DNA of 64,000 nt from Verrucomicrobiia bacterium (GTDB lineage: Bacteria > Verrucomicrobiota > Verrucomicrobiia > Verrucomicrobiales > DEV007). The notes beneath the pieces are model-generated. The model was given only the letters and a program-made list of their open reading frames with translations. It had not been told where the DNA came from and searched no databases. The stretch is taken from contig JAUICH010000001.1 in assembly GCA_030427505.1 (NCBI GenBank), positions 62,001 to 126,000 on the forward strand, read 5' to 3'. The position numbers were made by a program, and so were the translations under genes. Positions 35,073-44,750 of this stretch are shown one piece after another (position 1 is the stretch's first letter; each line of letters begins with the position of its first letter).

Positions 35073-36065
35073 ATGCCTACTGCAACCTCCCACATTTTCA
35101 AAGGGCTTTTTGTCCTCTTTTTCGTAACCGGGTGCTTCGTATTGACGCTGCATGCGCAGACACTGACGTCTGGAGCGGCTTCGGGCGGCTCCGCCCCGGT
35201 GAACAGCGGGGGCCTGACGGGAAGCGGCTTGACCACACCCGCGAGCGTCTTGCCCGCCGAACCCCGGGTGCAGGTCAGTCTGCCCGGCGCCGCGAGCAAC
35301 AACCTTTCCGTGGCATCCTCCACCGCCGTGCCTTCTCTGCCCCGCGTGTTTGCTCCCACCCGTCCGCGGACGACCTATACCCGCTACCCGTGGAAGCGGA
35401 ACATTTTGACCACGATTTTCTGGGTGGGTGAAACTCCCACGCCGAAGAATCCCACGCCCAATCACAAGAGTTCGTGGGACCCGGAGTGGATGAACAATTT
35501 CGGAGGGTTTGACGATCCGGATCCGGCGGCCCGGGCTTGGGATTTCCGGCCCCGGTCATTCATCCCGGAGCAGAACCCCTTCTACATCGCACTGCCTTTC
35601 AACGACACCGAACTGGGCACGCACAAGAGGGAGTCCAAGCTGGTGATTCCGTGGTTTGAGAAGGAATTCGAAAGGGAAGGAAAATCCGTCCTGAAAGGGC
35701 GCTGGCTGGCCATCCGGAAAGGATCGAAAGTTTGCTATGCCCAGTGGGAAGACTGCGGGCCCTTCGAGACCGATGACTGGCAATACGTTTTCGGCGAGTC
35801 CCGGCCCAAGACCACTGGCAACGGCGGAGCCGGTTTGGACGTTTCGCCAGCGGTGAGAGACTTTCTGGGCTTGCGCAGTGGAGAGCGTTGCGACTGGAGA
35901 TTTGTCGACATTGACGAAGTTCCGCAAGGCCCTTGGCGGAAATACGGAGACAACAATCCGTTTGTGCGCATGAAGCAGGAGGCCGAAGAGCGGGAGATTG
36001 AGAATATCGTCAAACTCAGGGAAATGAGGGATGCCTACATCCAAAATATGTCTTTCCCTAATTAG
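35073..36065 (+). CDS. Secreted protein with double-psi-barrel-like domain
   Basis: The product is about 330 residues. A signal peptide (FKGLFVLFFVTGCFVLTLHA) is followed by a Ser/Gly/Ala-rich stretch, then NPFYIALPFNDTELGTHKRES and a Cys-containing segment SKVCYAQWEDCGPFETDDWQYVFGESRP. GAGLDVSPAVRDFLGL closes that segment and resembles the RlpA-like double-psi beta barrel that binds or cleaves peptidoglycan. The match is by pattern only. The ATG at 35073 was chosen because it puts the signal peptide at the N-terminus; the open frame begins at 35016. No function is proven. Confidence 0.55.
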   Translation: MPTATSHIFKGLFVLFFVTGCFVLTLHAQTLTSGAASGGSAPVNSGGLTGSGLTTPASVLPAEPRVQVSLPGAASNNLSVASSTAVPSLPRVFAPTRPRTTYTRYPWKRNILTTIFWVGETPTPKNPTPNHKSSWDPEWMNNFGGFDDPDPAARAWDFRPRSFIPEQNPFYIALPFNDTELGTHKRESKLVIPWFEKEFEREGKSVLKGRWLAIRKGSKVCYAQWEDCGPFETDDWQYVFGESRPKTTGNGGAGLDVSPAVRDFLGLRSGERCDWRFVDIDEVPQGPWRKYGDNNPFVRMKQEAEEREIENIVKLREMRDAYIQNMSFPN

Positions 36066-36181
36066 TTTCGTTGGTTAGAGTCGGTGTGCTGTTGCTGCTT
36101 CCTCCACTGAGTAATACTTGGGATCTTGTAGATCTGTCCCGGGTGTGACCTGGATGAGTTGGCGTGTACGCGGGAGCCCGA

Positions 36182-37084
36182 ATGCAGATTCAAACATTCC
36201 AGGTTTTTTGCGACCTGGTCGAAACTTCCAGTTTTTCCCAAGCCGCAGAAAAGAACGGAGTCACTCAAAGCGCGGTCAGTCAGCAGATTCGAGCCATTGA
36301 GGGACTCTACGGAGTGACCCTCATCGAACGGGGCAAGAAGCACTTTGCGGTGACTCCCGAGGGTGAGGTGTTTTTAAAAGCCGCCCGAAAGATCCTGGAT
36401 AGCTACCGGGATATTGACTATCGCCTGAAGGAAATGCGCGATCAGGTGGCGGGTCCGCTCCACATTGCCACGGTATACAGCATTGGGTTCCACGAGTTGC
36501 CGCCCTACCTGAAGTTATACCGCAAACAGTTTCCCGACGTGGATCTGAAGGTCCACTACCGCCGGGCCAACCAAGTGTACGCGGACGTCTTCGATTCCAG
36601 GGTGGACTTGGGGCTCGTGGCCTACCCCCAGGCACGCAAAGGCATAGAAGTGGAGCCAGTCTGGCAGGATAAACTGGTGCTGATTTGTCCTCCCAAGCAC
36701 GAATTGGCCAAGAAAGAGATGGTCGATCTGAAGGAGCTGGAGGGCCAGCGCTTCATCTCTTTCGAGCCCGATCTGCCCACCCGCAAAGCCATCGATGGCA
36801 TCCTCAAGAAAGCGGGGGTGAAGATCAAGGAAGTCGTCGAGTTCGACAACATCGAAACCGTAAAGCGCGGCGTGGAGATCGAGAACGCGGTTTCCATCGT
36901 GCCGAGCCTGTCCGTTCAGGAAGAGGTGGAAGCCGGTATCCTGGCGGCGGCGGAGATTGACTCACCGGATGTCTGGCGGCCCCTGGGAATCATCCGGCGG
37001 CGGACCAAGGCCATCTCACCGCCCATGCGCGAGATGATTGCCTTGCTGAAGTCCGACATCGAGTCGCCACTGCAAATGGCTTGA
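36182..37084 (+). CDS. LysR-family transcriptional regulator
   Basis: The N-terminal winged helix-turn-helix is residues 1-60 (MQIQTFQVFCDLVETSSFSQAAEKNGVTQSAVSQQIRAIE), with the usual hinge and a substrate-binding domain from about residue 90 (LHIATVYSIGFHELPPYLKLYRKQFPDVDLKVHYRR). The length is 300 residues. The ATG at 36182 fits the family start; the open frame begins six codons earlier. LysR proteins usually regulate a divergent neighbour, but the genes on both sides are co-directional or convergent, so the target is not apparent. The CysB/Cbl branch is one possibility, since a sulfite reductase gene lies 20 kb away; this is weak. Confidence 0.9.
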   Translation: MQIQTFQVFCDLVETSSFSQAAEKNGVTQSAVSQQIRAIEGLYGVTLIERGKKHFAVTPEGEVFLKAARKILDSYRDIDYRLKEMRDQVAGPLHIATVYSIGFHELPPYLKLYRKQFPDVDLKVHYRRANQVYADVFDSRVDLGLVAYPQARKGIEVEPVWQDKLVLICPPKHELAKKEMVDLKELEGQRFISFEPDLPTRKAIDGILKKAGVKIKEVVEFDNIETVKRGVEIENAVSIVPSLSVQEEVEAGILAAAEIDSPDVWRPLGIIRRRTKAISPPMREMIALLKSDIESPLQMA

Positions 37085-37110
37085 GACGCCCGGCTGGAGA
37101 GAAAGAAAGG

Positions 37111-39651
37111 TTAAACCTTTCCTTCCAACTGACGGTAGCTGATCCGGTGCTGGATGCGGTGATTGAGAACCGAGGGAGGAAACTCGGGCAGGTAGAGAGA
37201 CGGGGCCCGGTGGGAGTACTTCTTGAGGACGGCCGCGGCTTCTACTTTGAGTTCCCGCCAGCGGTCGAAGTCCAGATCCGGCGCGTGCAGGATGTGGCGA
37301 AGCAGGCTGAACCATTCCACGTAGGCGCGCTCCACGTCGCCGCGGCCAAAGTCGTCCGAGACCACCGAGGCAAGGAGTTGCGGAGACTCCAGGTAAAGGT
37401 GAACGGCCTCGGCGGCCCCTTCACCATAGGCGCGGGGGAGGCCCAGTTGGAGGTAGCCTTCGTAGTCCACCGCGCCGTAGGTATTTCGGCACACCGCGCC
37501 CAGCTGTTCGCTGCCCAGGCTGTGGCGGTCGATCTCCGCCGCGTCGAACCGGTACCCGCCCCGCACATTGGCCAAGTGAGTGACCAGTTCGTCGATCGGG
37601 TAGTGAGTTTCCTCCAATGCCGCGGCAATGACGAGCCCTTCTCCGGCTTGGAAAAAACTGAAAATCTGGCCCCGGCGGGTGGGGGTCCCGTTTGCCGAGA
37701 TAAGCCCCAGCTTCCGCCAGGCATGGGCCGCGGATCCGGACAAGGGTTCGGCGAAGGTGCCTTCCCCGGCGGCTTCGTAGACGGTTTCCTCACGGATCTC
37801 CTCACTGCGCCGGGGCGGGTCGATCAGGTAGGCGCCGTGGCGGTCGCGATAGGCGGATACTTCCGCGGCGGACAGATCCAGCAACGCCATCAGGGTCGTG
37901 CCGCGCAGGGCAAAACCCGTCAGAACGGGGAAGGGGCCAAGATCCTGGGGAAGACGTTCGGAAACGCAGTGTTCCACCTCCTCACGGCTGGCCGTTTCCG
38001 GTAGGGAGAGATTCTTCTTCCATTGCCGGCGAAGGCGCTTGGTCAGACGAAAGCCGGCGTCGCCCTCCTGTGAAGCGACCGCCATTTCCGCGCCATAGTT
38101 CGGACTTTTGTCCCTGGTGGAGGGAAACCGGCAGAGCCGGGAGGCCGCGGGCAGATGCCGGCTGACTTGCTCCGGGCTAGCGGGTCCGGGGACCCAGCGG
38201 TCCTTCCTCCGGGCCAATGCCTCCCCTAAGGGAACGGTTTCCAGCGCGGGCAGATGGCGTGAGGATTCCCACTCCTCCGCCGAATTCAGAACCTCATGCC
38301 GGACCGCGCCCAAGCCAAAGAGCGAAGCGGGCGAGCCGGGCGTCGGAGCAGAGGACGAACGCGGGCTGGCTGCCGGTGCTTCTTCCTTCCTTTTCGCGGG
38401 AGTGGCTTCAAATCCCAAGCGGACGGAATGCAGCGAAAACAGCCTGCCTGAAAGGCGGGTCGCGGCTTCAAATGGCGACTCTCCCTCGTCAGCCGCCTGC
38501 CGCATGACCCGAAGCAGCGTGGGCCAGTCAATCTCCCCGGTCCGGCGGAGGTGCCGGGCGTGGGCATCCAGCAGGTTGGGGCTCTTGCCGGAGGTGATGA
38601 TGTAGCCGATCTCGTCCTTTCCCCGGCGGCCGGCGCGCCCAAACATTTGGAGCAATTCGTCGGGCGCCACCTGTTTTTCAAACGGCCCGTCTGAGTACTG
38701 CGTGTCCGCGACGTGCACCGACCGGACTGAAAAATTGATACCGGCCGCCAGGCCCATGGTGGCCACCACTACTCGCAGCTGTCCCGCCTTGGCCAGCGGT
38801 TCCACAATGCCCGCGCGCTGGGCGAAACTCAGACCGCTATGGTGATAGGCCACCCGTTTTTGCAACAGGCGATCCAGTTCCGATCCGGCGGCCTGGCGAA
38901 GCGGACCGTCCAGGGAAATGGGATCATCCTGGGGCAGGACTTCGGCGACTTTTTTCGCGATCCGTTCCGCGGCCCGCCGCTGCGGGGCAAAGATCAGCAG
39001 CGGCCCCGCATCGGAGAGCAGGGCGCCCAAAGCCAGGCGTTGCCAGAAATTCTTGATCCGTTTTGGCGCGTCGTGAGGAAAGGCCGCCACCGGGAGCTCA
39101 TCCAGAGGCACGGGGCGTTCCGGATGGCTGATGAGTTCCGCCCTTCGTCCAATGCGTTCCAGCCAGGCGACGACATCCTGAGGATTGTCCACGCTGCCGC
39201 TGAGGAGGAGAAGCTGGGTCCCCCTTGGGGCCAGGGCGATGGCCAGTTCGTAGTTCAGCCCTCGCCGGGGGTCGCCAATCATCTGGTATTCGTCCACCAC
39301 CAGCAGCTTGGGGCCGTCCCCCCGCAGGAATCGCTCGCGCTGGGTTTCCAGGGTCGCGACCAGGACCGGGGCGTCCACGTTCTCCGCCAGGTCCCCCGTG
39401 GCGATGCCCACCTTCCAGCCGCGCTGGCGCCACTCCCGCCACTTGTCGTTGGCCAGGGCCCGGGTCGGCACGGTGTAAACCGCCTGCTGACCAGCGTCCA
39501 GCCAGCCAGACTCCACCAGCAGTTCAAAGATGTAGGTCTTCCCCGCGCCGGTGGGCGCTTCGATGACGGCATCCAGCCCGTTTTTCAGGGAGCGGACGGC
39601 TCCCTGCTGCCACAGGTCCGGCAGGACGAGGTCGATTTCGAATCCATGCAT
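37111..39651 (-). CDS. Ski2-like DEAD/DEAH-box helicase
   Basis: This is a superfamily 2 helicase of 846 residues. Motif I is APTGAGKTYIFELL, motif Ia is TRALANDKWREW, motif II is DEYQ (LLVVDEYQMIGDPRRG), motif III is LLSGSVDN, motif IV-VI are ATMGLAAGINF and QMFGRAGRRGKDEIGYIIT. The MFGRAGRRG signature is that of Ski2/Mtr4/Hel308 RNA or DNA helicases. Residues 440 to 846 are not clearly like any known helicase domain; about residues 410-470 are a low-complexity Ala/Pro/Ser stretch. It stands alone, convergent with the LysR gene. The substrate (RNA decay versus DNA repair) cannot be decided. Confidence 0.85.
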   Translation of the reverse strand: MHGFEIDLVLPDLWQQGAVRSLKNGLDAVIEAPTGAGKTYIFELLVESGWLDAGQQAVYTVPTRALANDKWREWRQRGWKVGIATGDLAENVDAPVLVATLETQRERFLRGDGPKLLVVDEYQMIGDPRRGLNYELAIALAPRGTQLLLLSGSVDNPQDVVAWLERIGRRAELISHPERPVPLDELPVAAFPHDAPKRIKNFWQRLALGALLSDAGPLLIFAPQRRAAERIAKKVAEVLPQDDPISLDGPLRQAAGSELDRLLQKRVAYHHSGLSFAQRAGIVEPLAKAGQLRVVVATMGLAAGINFSVRSVHVADTQYSDGPFEKQVAPDELLQMFGRAGRRGKDEIGYIITSGKSPNLLDAHARHLRRTGEIDWPTLLRVMRQAADEGESPFEAATRLSGRLFSLHSVRLGFEATPAKRKEEAPAASPRSSSAPTPGSPASLFGLGAVRHEVLNSAEEWESSRHLPALETVPLGEALARRKDRWVPGPASPEQVSRHLPAASRLCRFPSTRDKSPNYGAEMAVASQEGDAGFRLTKRLRRQWKKNLSLPETASREEVEHCVSERLPQDLGPFPVLTGFALRGTTLMALLDLSAAEVSAYRDRHGAYLIDPPRRSEEIREETVYEAAGEGTFAEPLSGSAAHAWRKLGLISANGTPTRRGQIFSFFQAGEGLVIAAALEETHYPIDELVTHLANVRGGYRFDAAEIDRHSLGSEQLGAVCRNTYGAVDYEGYLQLGLPRAYGEGAAEAVHLYLESPQLLASVVSDDFGRGDVERAYVEWFSLLRHILHAPDLDFDRWRELKVEAAAVLKKYSHRAPSLYLPEFPPSVLNHRIQHRISYRQLEGKV

Positions 39652-39720
39652 GTGTGGGCGCTCCCAAACTTAAGGAAGCGTCTTTACACTGCCGGGAAAG
39701 CCCGAAGAGTAGAAAATCAA

Positions 39721-42204
39721 TCAGGGCTGGGGACGGAATTCTTGATTGCCCGTGATCTTACCGCGGCGCTGCGTCTGGTCGATCCGGATGAAGTCCTTCA
39801 TGATATTGATGGTCTCCAGCTTGTAAGGATCGAAACCAAACGGATATTCCAGGCGGTCGTCCGAACCTTCTTCCGGATTGTCCGCGGCGATGATGCCCGT
39901 GGATTCCTCGCGGGAAATTTCGGACTTCAGCCGGTATCCTTCCTCCGCCACGTTGTCCTGAGTGATGGAATAGATGGTGTAGCGTCCCTTTTGTTCTTCA
40001 AGAATCTTCGCAAACCGGGCGCGGCGTTCGGCTTCCCGGCTGTCCCGGATCTCTTCCAGGGATTCCCGCTCGGTTTCGCGAACGTCGTGGTTCAGAGAGA
40101 TTTCGTTCTTCTCGATGCGCTCCTGCTCCCGCAGGCGGTCTTCCAGAATGTAGGCGAATTCCTGACTTTGACCGATCCGCTTGGAGGAAAGGCGGGTCAA
40201 TTCCTCAATCGGAAGCTCGCCCTGCCAAGCCAGGCCGTAGGTCTGCGGCGGAATCTCGTCGTATTTCAGCGGGTTGCTGAGAGCTTCTTCGCCGATCTCG
40301 TGCGGGTCAGTCGGGGAGGGGAGCACAATGTCGGGGATGACGCCCTTCAACTGAGTGGAACCCCCGGCGATGCGGTAGAACTTTTGGATGGTGAGCTTCA
40401 GCGCGCCGTTGTCCGGACCGGAAAGGCGGTAGGGGAAAAACGAGGGCCGTCCCGACTGCACCGGGCGGAGCTGCTGCACCGTGCCTTTGCCGAAGGTGGA
40501 CTTCTCGCCCACGATGATGGCGCGCGAGTAGTCCTGTAGCGCGGCCGCCACGATCTCGCTGGCCGAGGCGCTGGAGCGGTTTGTCAGCACGATGAAGGGG
40601 CCCTCATACTTTGGATGATGGTTCCGGGAAAACTTGGCGTCGATGTTGCCGCGCCAGTCCTTGGACTGCACCACCGGGCCGCGCGGAATGAAGAGGCCCG
40701 TCAGGTTAATGGCTTCCTCCAGAGAGCCGCCCCCGTTGTCGCGGAGGTCCAGCACGAGGCCGTCCAGGTTTTCTTCCGTCAGCTTGTTGAGGAGACGCTC
40801 CACGTCAGCCGTGGTGCTGACGTCGCCGCCTTCCATGTCGCTGTAGAAAGACAGGAGATTGATCCAGCCCAGGCGCAGATCGTTTCCATTGTCGTCCTTG
40901 GTTTCGATGAGTTCGGCGCTGGCGAGACTTTCCTTCAGGTCCACTTTGTCGCGGACGATGCTGACCTCCTTAGTCGTGGTGGACTCCGAACCTTCGCCCG
41001 GAACGATGCGGAGCCGCACGGTCGAGCCTTCCTTGCCGCGGATGAGTTCCACGACGTCCTGAAGTTTTTCGTGCACGATGTCCGCCATTTCTCCCTCCGG
41101 GCCTTGAGCCACTCCGGAGATCCGGTCGTTCACTTTCAGATTGCCGCTCAGGTGAGCCGGACCGCCGACCACCAGGCCCTGGATCTCGGCATAGCCGTTT
41201 TCGTCCATGCTGAGGATGGCGCCGATTCCGGTGAGGGACTTGTTCATCCCGATCCGGAAGTTGTCGTACTGAGACTGCGAGAAATAGTCCGAATGAGGAT
41301 CGTAGGCGTGGGAGATGGCCTTGATGAAGAGCACGGCAATATCGTCCACGTCGTTCTCTTTCACGCTTTCCCAGAAACGCTCGTAGCGTTCGATGACTCG
41401 CTCCTGAGGCGTCTGATCTTTTTCGTCTTTCTGGGCGAGCTTGAGTTTGTCTTCCGGCTTGGTGACGTCCAGCACCAGCTTTTGGCGGGAGTCGTCCTTT
41501 TCCGGGGACGTGGACGCTTCGTCCGGAGTCTTCGGCTCGTTGTTGGGGGCCGGGTTTGCGGCGGGCGTTTCCGGTTGTTTAGGTGCTCCCGGTGCGGCAG
41601 GGGGCGAATTAAGGAGTTTCTCTTCGTCGGAAGAGGCTTTTTCCGCGGCTTCGCGGACTTCCGCTTCGTCGCGAAGCACTTCCTGAAGCAGTTCGCTTTC
41701 GATGATGCGGTGCCACAGGTCGTCAGCTTCTTCAGAGGTCTTCATCCAGGCGGCATTTTTCCGTGTGCGCTGGACCGTCCGGTTGGAGTCGAACGTGAAA
41801 TCTTCGGTTTCCAGGATGTGCTTGATGTAGTCGTAACGATCCTGAACGCGCTTCTTATAGATCCCGAAAATGTCGTAGGCGGCGCCGATGTTTTCCAACT
41901 GCACCTGATCGTCGATCTGGGTGGCGTATTTCTCCTGAAAGCTGTCGATGTCTCCTTGGAGAAAGTAGCGGCGCGCGGGGTCCAGCATCTCCAGATACAT
42001 GTCCAGAGAGATCTGGGACATGGCATCGTCGAAGGGTTCCTGCTTGAAATGCTCGGCGGCGAGCATATTGGAAACCCGCTGGGCAATTTCGCCAAAATTC
42101 ACCTCTTCCGCTTTTACTTGGGCGGTGAGGAGGGCGAAGACAGCGACGGAGCCGGCGGTGAATCTCTGGAAAGCGAGTTTTCGGGGGTGCTTCAAGAGCG
42201 GCAT
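39721..42204 (-). CDS. prc: Carboxy-terminal processing (tail-specific) protease
   Basis: This is a periplasmic Ser/Lys protease that degrades or trims proteins with nonpolar C-termini. The signal peptide lies at residues 1-31 (FTAGSVAVFALLTAQVKAEE). An N-terminal helical domain resembles the Prc/Tsp leader, a PDZ domain follows around 350-450 (IGAILSMDENGYAEIQGLVVGGPAHLSG), then the catalytic core: DLRDNGGGSLEEAI, TNRSSASASEIVAAALQDY with the nucleophilic Ser, and GEKSTFGKGTVQQLRP with the general-base Lys. The ATG at 42204 was preferred to an upstream start that adds 29 basic residues. An Ala/Pro/Glu-rich insert of about 65 residues lies near residues 225-290. Length of 827 exceeds the usual 680. 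Confidence 0.93.
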   Translation of the reverse strand: MPLLKHPRKLAFQRFTAGSVAVFALLTAQVKAEEVNFGEIAQRVSNMLAAEHFKQEPFDDAMSQISLDMYLEMLDPARRYFLQGDIDSFQEKYATQIDDQVQLENIGAAYDIFGIYKKRVQDRYDYIKHILETEDFTFDSNRTVQRTRKNAAWMKTSEEADDLWHRIIESELLQEVLRDEAEVREAAEKASSDEEKLLNSPPAAPGAPKQPETPAANPAPNNEPKTPDEASTSPEKDDSRQKLVLDVTKPEDKLKLAQKDEKDQTPQERVIERYERFWESVKENDVDDIAVLFIKAISHAYDPHSDYFSQSQYDNFRIGMNKSLTGIGAILSMDENGYAEIQGLVVGGPAHLSGNLKVNDRISGVAQGPEGEMADIVHEKLQDVVELIRGKEGSTVRLRIVPGEGSESTTTKEVSIVRDKVDLKESLASAELIETKDDNGNDLRLGWINLLSFYSDMEGGDVSTTADVERLLNKLTEENLDGLVLDLRDNGGGSLEEAINLTGLFIPRGPVVQSKDWRGNIDAKFSRNHHPKYEGPFIVLTNRSSASASEIVAAALQDYSRAIIVGEKSTFGKGTVQQLRPVQSGRPSFFPYRLSGPDNGALKLTIQKFYRIAGGSTQLKGVIPDIVLPSPTDPHEIGEEALSNPLKYDEIPPQTYGLAWQGELPIEELTRLSSKRIGQSQEFAYILEDRLREQERIEKNEISLNHDVRETERESLEEIRDSREAERRARFAKILEEQKGRYTIYSITQDNVAEEGYRLKSEISREESTGIIAADNPEEGSDDRLEYPFGFDPYKLETINIMKDFIRIDQTQRRGKITGNQEFRPQP

Positions 42205-42347
42205 CGTATTATCTCGTTGAATGAACTTGCGCCTGCGTGGATTGAAAAGGGCCCGGAGGCGGGCGGGCGAATCTGAGGAAATTACACGCAAGTGTGGTTC
42301 GATGAAAGCTTATTTGTTCTCCGTGAAAGCGTAGGGCACACAGGAAA

Positions 42348-42983
42348 ATGCTTAAAATTTCTTCATACACCGGTGGGTTCTTTCAAACGAACGGGTATCT
42401 GATAGAGGGGCCCGAAGGGGCCGTGCTCTTCGATGCCCCGGAAGGAATCGCCTCCTGGCTGGAAAGCAGAGAGATCCGGATCAGCCATCTTTTCCTGACC
42501 CATCTGCACTACGATCACGTCATCGATGTTGCCGCTCTGAAAGAAAGTCAGGGTTGTCTGGTCAGGGCCTTTGCTCAGCCGAATGACGATCTAACGCTGC
42601 TGTCGGTATTGAAAGAAATGATCGGCTGGCCAGCGAACATCGAGCCTTTTGAAGTGGCTGAAACGCTGGAGGGCGAAACGGAAACGGAAGCCGCCGGGAT
42701 GAAGTTTGAACTGCGCCACGTCCCGGGTCATTCGCCGGACAGTCTGGTGTACCTGCCCACGGAACCCGTGGAGGACGAGCCCGCGATGATTGGCGGGGAC
42801 ACTCTCTTTCGCGGCGGGGTGGGCCGCACGGACTTTCCCCATGGCGATCACGCGCTCTTCTTCGAAGGCATCCGCGAGAAACTGCTCACCCTGCCGGGGG
42901 AAACGCGTGTCTATCCGGGGCACGGCCCAGCGACGACCATCGCGCACGAACTGGCGTCGAACCCCTTCCTGATGGAGTTCTGA
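42348..42983 (+). CDS. MBL-fold metallohydrolase
   Basis: This is a zinc-dependent hydrolase of the glyoxalase II-like group, 211 residues. The metal motif THLHYDHVID, the second-ligand His in HVPGHSPDS, the Asp in GGDTLFRGGVGRTDFPHGD and the last His in VYPGHGPATTI are all present. The protein lacks the C-terminal substrate-binding helices of true glyoxalase II, so it is probably a related thioesterase or hydrolase of unknown substrate. It is divergent from prc and convergent with argS, whose stop is only 21 bases away. Confidence 0.9.
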   Translation: MLKISSYTGGFFQTNGYLIEGPEGAVLFDAPEGIASWLESREIRISHLFLTHLHYDHVIDVAALKESQGCLVRAFAQPNDDLTLLSVLKEMIGWPANIEPFEVAETLEGETETEAAGMKFELRHVPGHSPDSLVYLPTEPVEDEPAMIGGDTLFRGGVGRTDFPHGDHALFFEGIREKLLTLPGETRVYPGHGPATTIAHELASNPFLMEF

Positions 42984-43004
42984 GTCAAGTCGCGAAGCGC
43001 GAGA

Positions 43005-44750
43005 CTACATCTGCTCCGCGACCTGAATGCCGAGAAGCTCCAGGCCTTTTCGCAGGACGCGGGAAGTCGCTTCGCACAAAGCCAGGCGGCTGGCCTGAAC
43101 GTCGCCTTCGGACTTCAGCACGGGGCAGTTTTCGTAGAAGGCGTGGAAGGTGTTCGCCAGTTCGTAGAGATAGTTCGCCAGCAGATTCGGACGAAAGTCA
43201 GATAGCACCTGAGGCACGATCTCGGCAAACTGCGCCAGTTTCAGCGCCAGGGACCGTTCCTGGGGGGCTTCCACCAGGATTCTTTCCGCGCCGCCGAAGC
43301 CTTCGCCCCGCTTCCGGAAAATCGAGCGGGTGCGGACGTAGGCGTTGATCAGGTAGGGAGCCGTGTTCCCCTTCAGGGCCAGCATGGTGTCCCAGTCAAA
43401 GATGTAGTCCGTCATGCGGTGCTGGGAAAGTTCCGCGTATTTCACGGAGCCGATGCCAATGATGCGGGCGATTTCCGCCGTCTCCTCGGCGGAAAATGCC
43501 GTGTCCCGTTCCGCGTTCTTTTCCTCGATGACTTTTCCGGCCCGCTCGATGGCTTCGTCCAGCACGTCCGCGAGTTGCACCGTGTCTCCCGACCGCGTGC
43601 GGAGCATCTTCTTGTCCTTCCCGAGGATGCTGCCAAAGGGGATGAAGGCCAGCGTGGCGGTCACGCCCTGCTTCTGGGCGGCGGCGAAGATCTGGTCGAA
43701 GTGCAGCTGCTGCGGCGCGCCGACGACGTACCAGACCTCGTCCGCCTTCAGTTCGTTCACGCGGTATTCGATGGTGGCCAGGTCCGTGGTGGCGTAGAGG
43801 AAGCCGCCATCAGACTTGCGGATCAAAGCGGGCTTGTCCGCCAGGCGGCCGTCTTCGCGGAAGAAAATGCAGATGGCGCCGTCCGATTCCTCCGCGATGC
43901 CGGAGGCGATGAGGCCATCCACCAGCGGGGCCAGCTTGTCGTTGTAGAAGCTCTCGCCCAGCCAGTGGTCGAACTTCACGTCCAGGAGGTCGTAGATGCG
44001 CTGGAGGCCCTGCTTGGACACTTCCACGCAGCGGGTCCAGATGGAAAGGTTCTCGGCGTCGCCCCCCTGGAGTTTGACGAGTTCCTGCTTACAGGCATCG
44101 AGGAGGGCCTCGTCCGCCTTGGCCAAGCCGTTGACGTGGCGATAGAGGCGGAGGAGTTCCTTCACCGGGTCCGCTTCCAAGGCCGCTTCATCGAGGAAAT
44201 TCTTCCAGCCATAGAGTACCATGCCGAACTGGGTGCCCCAGTCGCCGATGTGGTTGTCCGTGATGACCGAGTGGCCGAGAAAACGGGCGATCCGCGCCAG
44301 GCTGTCCCCGATGATGGTGCTGCGGATGTGGCCCACGTGCATGGGCTTGGCCACGTTGGGCGCCGAAAAGTCGATAACGATGGTGTGCGGCTCGTCGGCT
44401 GGCGGCACGCCCAGACGGGCATCGTCCCCCAGCAGGGTTTCTACCGTGGTGGCCAGGCTTTTTTCGCTGATCCAAAAGTTGATGAAGCCGGGGCCCGCCA
44501 CTTCGGCGGGTTTGGCGAGGCCTTCCAAGTCGATCAGACCCACGATCTCCGTGGCCAGTTCGCGGGGGTTCCGCTTGAGCCGTTTGGCCAATACCATGGC
44601 GGCGTTGCTCTGGTAGTCGCCGAACCGCGTGTCCGCGGCAGGCATGACCGGAGTGGAGAAATCTTCCGGCAAATCAGAGGCCACGCTGCTCCGGTCGAAA
44701 GCGGCCCGCAGGCGGGCTTCCAGGAGGGAGGGAAAAAGGCTGGAATTCAT
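43005..44750 (-). CDS. argS: Arginyl-tRNA synthetase
   Basis: This is a class I tRNA synthetase that charges tRNA-Arg. The N-terminal Add-1 domain is at residues 1-110. The HIGH motif appears as SAPNVAKPMHVGHIRSTIIGDSLAR, and the arginine pocket includes GDWGTQFGMVLYG. The KMSKS position reads KDKKMLRTRSGDTVQL. The C-terminal DALR anticodon-binding domain ends LRKGLELLGIQVAEQM. A length of 581 residues is standard. The gene is single. Confidence 0.97.
   Translation of the reverse strand: MNSSLFPSLLEARLRAAFDRSSVASDLPEDFSTPVMPAADTRFGDYQSNAAMVLAKRLKRNPRELATEIVGLIDLEGLAKPAEVAGPGFINFWISEKSLATTVETLLGDDARLGVPPADEPHTIVIDFSAPNVAKPMHVGHIRSTIIGDSLARIARFLGHSVITDNHIGDWGTQFGMVLYGWKNFLDEAALEADPVKELLRLYRHVNGLAKADEALLDACKQELVKLQGGDAENLSIWTRCVEVSKQGLQRIYDLLDVKFDHWLGESFYNDKLAPLVDGLIASGIAEESDGAICIFFREDGRLADKPALIRKSDGGFLYATTDLATIEYRVNELKADEVWYVVGAPQQLHFDQIFAAAQKQGVTATLAFIPFGSILGKDKKMLRTRSGDTVQLADVLDEAIERAGKVIEEKNAERDTAFSAEETAEIARIIGIGSVKYAELSQHRMTDYIFDWDTMLALKGNTAPYLINAYVRTRSIFRKRGEGFGGAERILVEAPQERSLALKLAQFAEIVPQVLSDFRPNLLANYLYELANTFHAFYENCPVLKSEGDVQASRLALCEATSRVLRKGLELLGIQVAEQM

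Noticed and set aside
38839-40539. 566-residue plus-strand open frame
   Set aside because: It runs antisense across the ends of the helicase and the protease and the gap between them, so it cannot be a real gene alongside both.
40615-42276. 553-residue plus-strand open frame
   Set aside because: Antisense to prc, with biased Gly/Val/Arg/Phe composition and no recognisable motif.
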